Of a DNA stretch of 64,000 nucleotides, positions 35,386 through 42,778 are shown in pieces; the stretch's first letter is position 1, and every line of letters begins with the position of its first letter. Below the pieces are notes generated by a model. That model had not been told where the DNA came from. It made no database searches and saw nothing but the letters and a program-made list of their open reading frames with translations. This DNA comes from Allobosea sp. (GTDB lineage Bacteria > Pseudomonadota > Alphaproteobacteria > Rhizobiales > Beijerinckiaceae), in assembly GCF_017308015.1 (NCBI RefSeq), contig NZ_JAFKFW010000004.1, forward strand, positions 186,001 through 250,000. Reading direction: 5' to 3'. The position numbers were made by a program, and so were the translations under genes.

Positions 35386-36255
35386 CTACGCCGTGCCTGT
35401 TCCCACCTTCAGGAAAGTCACCGTCCTTGCCCAGGCTTGCTTGGCTGTCGCGGCGTTGTAGCGCTCGGCGCTGGTGTCATTCATGAAGGCATGGTCGACA
35501 TCGGGATAGACGATGGCTTCGTACTGGATATTGGCGGCCTTCAGCGCCTTCTCATAATCTGGCAGCATCTGGACGAGGCGGGTATCGCGCGAGGCCTGTT
35601 GGATCAGAAGGCGGGCCTTGATCTGCGGTACCTTGGCGAGATCGGGCGAGCGGCCGTAGAAGACCACGCCCGCCGAGAGTTCCGGCACCGAGACGGCGAG
35701 GTCGTTGACCGAGCCGCCGCCCCAGCAGAAGCCGACCGCGCCTGTCCTGCCGGTCGCATCCGGCCGCGAGGCCAGGTATTTCAGCGCCGCGCGGCCCTGG
35801 GTGACGACCGTCTCGACCGAAAGCTGCGGGAAGAGAGCGCGGGCGGCGTCGGGATCGCTGGGCGTGCCACCGAGGGGGGTAAGGAAATCGAGGCCGAGCG
35901 CGGTGAAACCCTCAAGCGCGATGCGGCGGGTGATGTCCTCGATATGAGGATTGAGACCGCGATTCTCGTGGATGACGAGGACCCCGCCGCGCTTGGCCTC
36001 AGCCCTGGGCGTGACCAAATAGCCTTTCAGAGCCACGCCATCGAAGATCTGGTCGAACCGGCTCGCGGTGATGCGGGCATCGTCGGGTGCGACCTGCTGA
36101 GCCTGAGCGTAGTTCGGCTCCAGCAGGGCGAGCGCGGCTTCCGCCGCCGCCGCGGTGCCGGCGATGGCGAGCAGCCGGTTCATGAAGACGCGACGGTCCA
36201 GAGGCTTGTGCGTGTACTCGTCGTAGAGTTCGACGATCCGGCGATCGAGCGCCAT
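35386..36255 (-). CDS. Dienelactone hydrolase family protein
   Basis: A 289-residue alpha/beta-hydrolase. The nucleophile Cys177 lies in GAVGFCWGGG, with Asp224 (SRDTRL) and His255 (PDVDHAF) completing the Cys-Asp-His triad of dienelactone hydrolases. An N-terminal hydrophobic stretch after DRRVFMNRLLA (about 25-45) looks like a Tat-like signal, so the enzyme is probably exported, as in the YghX-like subgroup. The substrate is unknown. ATG 36255 is preceded by GGGGAGG. Confidence 0.9.
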   Translation of the reverse strand: MALDRRIVELYDEYTHKPLDRRVFMNRLLAIAGTAAAAEAALALLEPNYAQAQQVAPDDARITASRFDQIFDGVALKGYLVTPRAEAKRGGVLVIHENRGLNPHIEDITRRIALEGFTALGLDFLTPLGGTPSDPDAARALFPQLSVETVVTQGRAALKYLASRPDATGRTGAVGFCWGGGSVNDLAVSVPELSAGVVFYGRSPDLAKVPQIKARLLIQQASRDTRLVQMLPDYEKALKAANIQYEAIVYPDVDHAFMNDTSAERYNAATAKQAWARTVTFLKVGTGTA

Positions 36256-36354
36256 TCTTGCCTCCCCTGATCATGGCTTTCCGCAATCATAGCGCCGGCC
36301 GCGAGTGATGCAGGAGGGCGTGAGACGGACTCGCGGCCTTGTGAAGGTGGAGGT

Positions 36355-37839
36355 CTACTCGGCGACGACCTTGTAGCGCTGGCCGGGCGTCAGCGCAGCG
36401 TTGCGGTCGAGCCCGTTGAGGAGCTGGAAGAGCTCGCCCGGCCGGTCCTGCTCGGGCATGCGCTCGGCCATGCTGGCGATGGTGTCGCCGGCCTCGGCAG
36501 CGACCAGCCGGATCTGCATCGGGCGGACGGCCTGCGATTCCGCAGGCGTCATGATCCTGAAGCTGTCGACGATGCTGCGCATCTGCCGCTCCGGATCGGT
36601 GCCACCGCGTGCGGCCAGGATGAAGCGATAGACCCGGTCGCCGATCTGCACGGCGGCGAGCCTGAAGGTCCAGTCGGTGCCGCGGCCGTGGGCGCGCACC
36701 GCAGGCTGGCCGGCGATCTCGGTCTTCTCGATGCCGGTGGTCTCGACGCCCTCGATCCAGCCGGCGGCGACATAGGATTCCAGCGTCTGGCCGCTTTTCA
36801 GCGTGACGGAATCGAAGCGAAGGGCCTGTGCGCCATTGGCGCTGACGCCAATGACCATGTCCTGCGCGGATTCCAGGCCAAAGCCTTCGGGGGCGCTGAA
36901 GCCAATGCGCAGCGCGCTGTTGAGATAGCGCCGGCCCCGGACCACGCCATCACGCGGATCGTCGCCATACGCCAGGCCCTCGACCGCATTGAGCCAGCGA
37001 TTGGCATCGCGCTCGCCGATGCCGGGTGCACCGATCTGGCGGGCGGCGGCGGTGACGGCGGCGATGCGTTCCGGGGTTTGCGGATGGCTCGATAGGATAT
37101 CGAGCCGCTTGTCGTCGGCGCTCTGGTTCTGGCCGCTGCTGCGGAAGGCGGTGTTGCGGCCGAGCGTGGCGAGGAAGCGGCTTGCGCCATAGGGATCGTA
37201 GCCGGCGCGTGAGATGTTGCGGACGCTGATCTGGTCGGCGGTGAGCTCCTGCTGGCGCGAGAACTTGGCGAGCGAGAGCTTCGAGCCGGCGTTGACTGCC
37301 GCGCCGCGCGTGGGGTCCTTCAAGACCTGCGATACGACCCGGCTGACCAGCGCCGATTCCGCTTCCTTCTCGGCGCGCTCGACCGCGTGCCGCGCCGTGA
37401 CATGGGCAATCTCATGTGCCAGCACCGAGGCGATCTCGGACGTGTCGTTGGCCAGTGCCAGCAGGCCGCGCGTGACATAGAGCCGGCCATTGGGCAGGGC
37501 GAAGGCGTTGACCACCGGCGAATTCAGGATGGTGATGTCGTAATGACCGATCTGGCCTTCTCCGGCCTTGGCGAGGCGCTGCACGACCTCGTCAAGAGCG
37601 GCGCGGGCGCGTGGTGCGCGGTATTCGCCGCCGAAGGCCGCGAGCAGACGCTGATGTTCCTGGTCTGAGGCGCGCTGGATCGTGCTGATCCGCGGCGCGA
37701 TCTCGCCTTCGGCGGTCCCGCCCGCCGGCAGCAGCACGCTCTGGTCGCCGAGGCAACCGACGAGCAGCAGTCCGGGCAGCGCGATGGCTGCCAGCCGCTT
37801 CGAATGTCGCGAAAGCGATGCTCGCCAGGACTCCAGCAT
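36355..37839 (-). CDS. M48 family metallopeptidase lipoprotein with LysM-like C-terminus
   Basis: A 494-residue protein. A lipobox, LLLVGC, places Cys29 as the lipidated residue. The zinc motif HEIAH at 142-146 (LAHEIAHVTARH) and the downstream ELTAD (third ligand) mark an M48 peptidase of the BepA/LoiP type that works in outer-membrane quality control. The C-terminus (about 425-490) has a LysM-like motif with ELFQLLNGLDRNAALTPGQR, suggesting peptidoglycan contact. ATG 37839 is directly downstream (4 bases) of the stop of the preceding gene on this strand. Confidence 0.9.
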   Translation of the reverse strand: MLESWRASLSRHSKRLAAIALPGLLLVGCLGDQSVLLPAGGTAEGEIAPRISTIQRASDQEHQRLLAAFGGEYRAPRARAALDEVVQRLAKAGEGQIGHYDITILNSPVVNAFALPNGRLYVTRGLLALANDTSEIASVLAHEIAHVTARHAVERAEKEAESALVSRVVSQVLKDPTRGAAVNAGSKLSLAKFSRQQELTADQISVRNISRAGYDPYGASRFLATLGRNTAFRSSGQNQSADDKRLDILSSHPQTPERIAAVTAAARQIGAPGIGERDANRWLNAVEGLAYGDDPRDGVVRGRRYLNSALRIGFSAPEGFGLESAQDMVIGVSANGAQALRFDSVTLKSGQTLESYVAAGWIEGVETTGIEKTEIAGQPAVRAHGRGTDWTFRLAAVQIGDRVYRFILAARGGTDPERQMRSIVDSFRIMTPAESQAVRPMQIRLVAAEAGDTIASMAERMPEQDRPGELFQLLNGLDRNAALTPGQRYKVVAE

Positions 37840-37843
37840 ATCC

Positions 37844-38620
37844 TCAGTCGATCAATTCCAGCGCTGCCCCGGACGCAACCTCGAGCAGAAGGCCGTCGCG
37901 TCCGGACAGGACACCATAGGCGCGCAGCCGTTTACCGCCGAGATGGCTCGCGGTCCAGCCGGCGCTCTTGAGTTCGCGCCAGAGGCTGCGCGACAGGACG
38001 ATCGAGGCAGCCTCCTTGGGGCGGCGGGAGAAATTCAGATAGGTCCGCTGGGAGCGCTCGCCGACCGAGGCGATCCGGCCTTCCAGCATGACGTAACGCC
38101 CCTCCTGCGCCTTTACCGCGGCGAGATCATGGCCATTGACCGCCGTCAGCGGCGAAACTTGCGGTGGAGATGTTACTGATTCCTGAACGGGTGCCTTCGG
38201 TGAGGCTTCGCAGGGGGATAAGCCGGGTTCGGGCATCGGCAGGGCCGCGCCCTGCCGCATGAGCAGTTGTGCGAGATCCCGCGCCGGTGCGCCCGGCGAC
38301 GAGGGCGGCACCGACAGCCGTGCGGGCAGGCGCCCCCAGCGGTCGGGCTCTCCGAGAAGGGAGAGGCCGAGCGGGCGCCCAAGGAAGTCGCGCAGACCGG
38401 TTTCGAAGCGCGATACCTCCTCCAGGCTCTGACGCGGCGCGAGACCGACGAGCCGAAGCTTGCGGCCGTCGTCCAGCAGCGGATCTCCGGCAGGGTCGAG
38501 GCCGGTCAATCGTGCCGTGACTGCGGGGGCGGCCTCCGGAACGCAGCCGGATGCGGCCCGTGCCGGCATGGTGGGAAGGGCTGCGAATACGACGATGGCA
38601 AGAAGGGACTTCACCCGCAT
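37844..38620 (-). CDS. Exported protein with degenerate nuclease/OB-like regions
   Basis: A 258-residue exported protein (signal peptide MRVKSLLAIVVFAALPTMPA, cleavage after ARA). The segments DGRKLRLVGLAP and EPDRWGRLPARLSV resemble pieces of staphylococcal-nuclease-like OB folds (the DRYGR motif), but the catalytic Arg/Glu/Arg set is not evident. The C-terminal part (about 170-258, GRYVMLEGRIASVGERSQRT, YLNFSRRP) looks like a second OB-type strand pattern. It is probably an inactive, ligand-binding relative. It overlaps no gene and is 4 bases from the M48 gene, so the two are likely co-transcribed. Confidence 0.7.
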   Translation of the reverse strand: MRVKSLLAIVVFAALPTMPARAASGCVPEAAPAVTARLTGLDPAGDPLLDDGRKLRLVGLAPRQSLEEVSRFETGLRDFLGRPLGLSLLGEPDRWGRLPARLSVPPSSPGAPARDLAQLLMRQGAALPMPEPGLSPCEASPKAPVQESVTSPPQVSPLTAVNGHDLAAVKAQEGRYVMLEGRIASVGERSQRTYLNFSRRPKEAASIVLSRSLWRELKSAGWTASHLGGKRLRAYGVLSGRDGLLLEVASGAALELID

Positions 38621-38648
38621 CGCGATTATGCTACACGGAGTTCCGTGC

Positions 38649-38725
<77 letters not shown>

Positions 38726-38914
38726 AATTATCTCATTGAAATCGTTTTCTTATGCCAACTTGCGGCGCTGCCTGGTCCTGATCGCCAGGCTGCCTCGGTC
38801 GATCCGCACAGTTTTGGGGCTTTGGCAAAGCGGGTTTCAGCCTTGGTTATGCTGCCGCCGGGATTGGCTGCAGCGCGTTGAAGCAAGCGTGGTCCGGCGT
38901 CCGTTCTGACGGGA

Positions 38915-40252
38915 TCAGCCCAGCCGGCCAATCCGGAGCCGCGCTTCGAAGCCGTCTTCCTGCCCCTCCCTCGGCGAGAGCAGTTCGAGGCTGCTACCAG
39001 TCCCAGTGGCGATCGCTTTCGCGATGGCCAGCCCGAGCCCGGCGCCTTGCGCCTGCGCGCGGCCGCGCTCGAACGGGTTGAGCAGGCGGGTGAGCAACTC
39101 TTGCGGCACGGCGGGTCCTCCATTGGTGACGCGGAGCACGCCATTCACCGACAGAGTCACGCAGACCAGTTCGGAACGCGAGCCGTGCTTGAGCGCATTT
39201 TCGATCAGGTTCCGCGCCAGTATCGCGAACGCATCCGGATCGATGCGGGCCGGCACTGGACCGTCGGGCAAGGCCAGTTTGATCCGCCCGGCGCCGCCTG
39301 CGTTGGCGGTTAGTTCACCCACGATGATCCGGAGGATCGTGCCGGTGTCGACCGCCTCGGCACCATGGAGGCGGCCTCCTTCCGCCTTTGCCAGCTGCAT
39401 CAGCTTTTCCGAGAGGTCGGAGAGCCTTCGCAAGGCGGCTTCAATGTCGCGAGCGCGCTTGCGTGCGGCACCATCGGTCGTTTCGATGATCAGTCTTTGT
39501 GTCTGTGCCAGCGCGGCCGCTACCGGCGTGCGCAATTCATGCGCCGAGTTGGCGGCAAAGCTGCGCTCTGCCTCCAAGGCGCACCTGAGGCGTTCCAGTA
39601 ACTGGTTCACCGCCTGTTCGACTGGCCGGATTTCCGAGGGCAGGCCGCCGGCGGCGACCGCGGTCAGATCTCCGGCGCCCCGCAGCTCGATCTCGGAGCG
39701 AAAGCGCCGCAGGCTCGTCGTCGACAGGCGCACGACGGCCCATATGCCGATCAGGCTGAGCGGAACGATCAGGGCGAGCGGGCGGGCCAGGCCGACGAGC
39801 ACATCCCGTGCGACAGCGCGGCGGCGGGCGTGCGGCTCGGCGACGGTGATCGTGATCGTACCCTGCAACGCGGCATCCGAATAGAGACGGTGTGTCGGCG
39901 TATCGGAGAAGCCCATGCCGCTGAACGGCGGAAAGACCGCCGGGTCGGCGCTGTGCGAGCGCAGCAGCGTCTGCCCGTCGGCGTTCCGCACCAGATAGGT
40001 GAAGTGCTCGTCATGCTCGCGCATTGTCGCGACGCTCTGGCTGGCTGAGTCGTCGCTGTCGCGCCCGATGATGTCGCGCACGGCCAACGGCAGCAGGCGC
40101 TGCCCGGTTTCCGCAAGCTCGCTGTCGAAGACCTCATCCATTTGATGGCGCAGATTCTGGGTCGTCACCGCGGCGGCCACTGCCCAGACCAGCGCGATGC
40201 TCAGGCCCAGCCAGAGCGACAGGCGCCATTGCAGGCTCTTCGGCGCGGTCAT
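38915..40252 (-). CDS. Sensor histidine kinase (QseC/PmrB-like)
   Basis: A 445-residue membrane kinase: TM1 at about 12-30, a periplasmic sensor of about 120 residues, TM2 at about 157-175, HAMP-like linker, H-box NSAHELRTPVAAALAQ with His238, N-box ARNLIENALKHGS, and ATP-binding glycines in GAGLGLAIAKAIA. Its ATG at 40252 overlaps the stop of the response regulator (ATGA), so they are one unit. It is divergent from the PepSY/b561/DUF2271/ApbE operon and is probably its sensor. The signal is unknown; redox or metal cues are plausible. Confidence 0.92.
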   Translation of the reverse strand: MTAPKSLQWRLSLWLGLSIALVWAVAAAVTTQNLRHQMDEVFDSELAETGQRLLPLAVRDIIGRDSDDSASQSVATMREHDEHFTYLVRNADGQTLLRSHSADPAVFPPFSGMGFSDTPTHRLYSDAALQGTITITVAEPHARRRAVARDVLVGLARPLALIVPLSLIGIWAVVRLSTTSLRRFRSEIELRGAGDLTAVAAGGLPSEIRPVEQAVNQLLERLRCALEAERSFAANSAHELRTPVAAALAQTQRLIIETTDGAARKRARDIEAALRRLSDLSEKLMQLAKAEGGRLHGAEAVDTGTILRIIVGELTANAGGAGRIKLALPDGPVPARIDPDAFAILARNLIENALKHGSRSELVCVTLSVNGVLRVTNGGPAVPQELLTRLLNPFERGRAQAQGAGLGLAIAKAIATGTGSSLELLSPREGQEDGFEARLRIGRLG

Positions 40253-40911
40253 CGCGCGCTTCCCAGCCGATAGCCGATGCCTCGTACCGTGTGGACGGCA
40301 TCGGGGCCGAGCTTCTTGCGCAGACGGCTGACATGGACCTCGATCGTGTTACTTTCGACTTCGGTACCGAAGGCATAGAGCCGGTCTTCCAACTGGGCCT
40401 TGGACATCACCTGGCCAGGGCGCTGGACGAAGGCTTCGAATAGCGCCCATTCGCGCGCGGTAAGGTCGATAAGTCGCCGGCCTTTTATGATCGTCCGTGC
40501 CGCCAAATCGATCTGCAGGCCGCCGATCTCGACGAGCGGGTTGGGATTGCCGCTGTAGCGACGTGCCACCGCATTCAGCCGTGCGGACAGTTCCGCGAGG
40601 TCAAACGGCTTGGTCATGTAGTCGTCCGCTCCCGCATTGAGCCCTTCGATGCGGTCGGAGATCTGGTCCAGCGCGGTCAGGATGATGACCGGCGTCACGC
40701 ATCCTTTCCGGCGCAGCTCGCGCAGGAAGGCGATTCCCCGACCGTCGGGAAGCATCAGATCCAGCAGGACCAGATCATAGGCTGCGCTGTCGAGATGCTC
40801 GGCGGCTCGGTCGAGGCGGCCGACCCAGTCCACAGAATGGTTGTCGCCGACGATATGGTCGCGCACCGCGGCCCCGAGGATCGTGTCGTCCTCGATCAGA
40901 AGAACTCTCAT
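40249..40911 (-). CDS. OmpR-family response regulator (QseB/PmrA-like)
   Basis: A 220-residue regulator with a receiver domain (Asp51 in LVLLDLMLPDGRG, Lys in DDYMTKPFDL) and a winged-helix output domain (about 125-218, with LTAREWALFEAFVQRPGQVM and SNTIEVHVSRLRKKLG). ATG 40911 gives the standard start MRVLLIEDD; longer in-frame versions lack family similarity. It overlaps the kinase gene by 4 bases. The divergent redox operon starts 144 bases away and is the likely target. Confidence 0.94.
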   Translation of the reverse strand: MRVLLIEDDTILGAAVRDHIVGDNHSVDWVGRLDRAAEHLDSAAYDLVLLDLMLPDGRGIAFLRELRRKGCVTPVIILTALDQISDRIEGLNAGADDYMTKPFDLAELSARLNAVARRYSGNPNPLVEIGGLQIDLAARTIIKGRRLIDLTAREWALFEAFVQRPGQVMSKAQLEDRLYAFGTEVESNTIEVHVSRLRKKLGPDAVHTVRGIGYRLGSAR

Positions 40912-40962
40912 GAAGGCGCAATCCCATCTGTCCGAGACCTGTTGCCTGCGGAACCTGTCAGC

Positions 40963-41007
40963 TTCCTGAAGGGCCGTGCCCTTCACGCTTCAGCTACGCG
41001 TCAGGAA
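40963..41007. promoter_or_regulatory. Candidate operator in the regulator / redox-operon intergenic region
   Basis: TTCCTGA (40963-40969) and its complement TCAGGAA (41001-41007) form a spaced inverted pair, with a further CTTCA repeat between them. They lie between the divergent regulator and PepSY genes and could bind the response regulator. This is weak, by inspection only. Confidence 0.35.
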
Positions 41008-41054
41008 AGATTGTCATCATTCCGGCAGGTGAACGCTGATCAGGGACAAATGCC

Positions 41055-41450
41055 ATGGTGAAGCTGTTCGTCGCGGGCCTGCTGCTCCTTGCCGTCGCAG
41101 GGGCGGGCGCCGCGATGGCTGATGACGATTGCGACGTACCCCTCGGACAGTGGCAGCCCCGAGAGGCCGTGCAGGCGATGGCGCAGGCCCGTGGCTGGCA
41201 GGTGGACCGGCTCAGGATCGATGATGGCTGCTACCAGATCAGGGGCATCGACGAGACGGGACGGCCTTTCAAGGCCAAGATCGATCCTGCCACTCTGGCG
41301 ATCGTCAAGATAAAGCATCGGACCCGGAGCGGCGGACACCGGCATGAACGGGCTCCATCCGTCACCACAGAGGCGGCCGAACCATTGGCCCCGGTGTCCC
41401 CGAAATCCTTGTTCGACCGCAGCAAGCTGCCGAAAGCCACGGTGAATTGA
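41055..41450 (+). CDS. Small PepSY-domain periplasmic protein
   Basis: A 131-residue protein with a signal peptide (MVKLFVAGLLLLAVAGAGAA) and a PepSY_2-like fold (DCDVPLGQWQPREAVQAMAQ, RGWQVDRLRIDDGCYQIRGI, FKAKIDPATLAIVKIK). Two Cys (26 and 59) may pair. Single-domain PepSY proteins of this type often sit beside two-component genes and PepSY/ApbE redox genes, as here. It is the first gene of the operon. ATG 41055 is the clear start. Confidence 0.82.
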   Translation: MVKLFVAGLLLLAVAGAGAAMADDDCDVPLGQWQPREAVQAMAQARGWQVDRLRIDDGCYQIRGIDETGRPFKAKIDPATLAIVKIKHRTRSGGHRHERAPSVTTEAAEPLAPVSPKSLFDRSKLPKATVN

Positions 41451-41505
41451 GCGGGCCGGACTCCGTGTCCCGGGACGCTGCATCCCTTCGTCCAACGCTG
41501 GAGAA

Positions 41506-42027
41506 ATGGCCATGTCCGTCGCAACTGCGCGCTATTCGAGAAGTCTGGTCGTCATTCACTGGGTGACGGCCTTCGCTGTGCTGGGCGCATGGCTGACGGC
41601 GGAGGGCGGCCGTGAAGTGGTCCGGAACCCGCCTGTGCTGCATTTCTGGCTGGGCCTTGCGGTCCTGGTTCTGGTCGTTCCCCGTCTGATCCTGAGGCTG
41701 GCCCAGCCCGCTCCCGATGCAGGCCCGCAGCATGGCTGGCTCGTCATAGGAGCCAGGCTCGGCCATGGGCTGCTCTATCTGCTGCTGGTCGCCTTGCCGC
41801 TCACCGGCTGGTACGCCGCTTCGCGCATGGGCGTGTCCGTTCCCTTTTTCGGCCTGCATCTGCCGGTCATTGCCACCCCGGTGCAGGGACGCCCTGGTCT
41901 GATCGCCGAACTCCACGAGAGTGGCGGCACCTTCATCCTCATCCTTGCCGGCCTGCACGCCCTGATGGCGATCTGGCACCAGTTCGTTCTGCGCGACGGG
42001 GCGCTGCGGCGGATGAGCCTGCGCTGA
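41506..42027 (+). CDS. Cytochrome b561 family protein
   Basis: A 173-residue inner-membrane b-type cytochrome with four predicted helices (about 15-33, 45-65, 80-102, 140-160). Candidate heme ligands are His18, His46, His87 and His151 (RSLVVIHWVTAFAVLG, PVLHFWLGLAVLV, ARLGHGLLYLLLV, LAGLHALMAIWHQF). It probably moves electrons between quinol or periplasmic carriers. It is the second gene of the redox operon. A second ATG at 41512 is an equally possible start. Confidence 0.9.
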   Translation: MAMSVATARYSRSLVVIHWVTAFAVLGAWLTAEGGREVVRNPPVLHFWLGLAVLVLVVPRLILRLAQPAPDAGPQHGWLVIGARLGHGLLYLLLVALPLTGWYAASRMGVSVPFFGLHLPVIATPVQGRPGLIAELHESGGTFILILAGLHALMAIWHQFVLRDGALRRMSLR

Positions 42028-42295
42028 GAAGGCCGACGGTCGGCGCCTTCGCCTCTCCGGCCCTCCCTGCATCGATCGAGGCGGAGAGAACGAGGGAGGC
42101 GCGGCATTTCGGCACGATCCCGGCTCTTCCTGACGCCCGGCTGAAGCCAAAACCGACACGGCGTCAGGAGGCCGTCAGCGCAGGGGCCCAGGTTGATCGT
42201 GCCGGATGGCGGGGCGCGGCCTCGCCGGTACGGCTCGATGCTCACGGGCCGGAATATGCGGTTCTCGGGGCCGGGGAAAAGGAGGTCCAGCTACC

Positions 42296-42766
42296 ATGAA
42301 GAAGATCATGCCGGCCATCGCATTGGCCACGACGCTCATGTTGCCCGGTCTTGCCGAGGCGCGACCGGTCAAGCTCACCACCACGCTGGCCAATTATGGT
42401 GGTGACGGTGCCTATCTCGCATTCTATGTCACGAATGCGCAGGGGGCCTATTCCGGCAGCCTGTGGCTGGCTGGCCGCAAGTCGAAATACTACTCGCACC
42501 TGTCGGGCTGGCACCGCGCAACCGGTGGGAACCCCGCCGAGATCAACGGTATCACGGGTGCCAGCGTCGGCGGGGGCCGCACGCTCGAGATTTCGCTCGA
42601 TCTGGCTGATGCGCTCTTCGACGCAGGGTACGTTCTGCATGTCGATGCCGCCGTGGAAGACATGCGCGACAGTCCGAGCGAGATCGCTATCCCGCTGACG
42701 AGCGCGGGCGCGAAAGCGCCGGTCCGTGGCCGGCGCTATGTCTCGAGTTTGGCTTATTCTTTCTGA
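42296..42766 (+). CDS. DUF2271 protein, candidate flavinylated electron carrier
   Basis: A 156-residue exported protein (signal peptide MKKIMPAIALATTLMLPGLA, cleavage after AEA). The DUF2271 pattern includes TTTLANYGGDGAYLAFYVTN, SGSLWLAGRKSKYYSHLSGW and the segment EINGITGASVGGG. The heptapeptide N84-GITGA-S90 resembles the D-x-x-(S/T)-G-A-(T/S) site where ApbE attaches FMN, with Asn in place of the usual Asp and Ser as acceptor. With ApbE encoded in the same operon, covalent FMN is a reasonable prediction. ATG 42296 follows AGGAGG. Confidence 0.84.
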   Translation: MKKIMPAIALATTLMLPGLAEARPVKLTTTLANYGGDGAYLAFYVTNAQGAYSGSLWLAGRKSKYYSHLSGWHRATGGNPAEINGITGASVGGGRTLEISLDLADALFDAGYVLHVDAAVEDMRDSPSEIAIPLTSAGAKAPVRGRRYVSSLAYSF

Positions 42767-42778
42767 GCGGTGGCCGGC

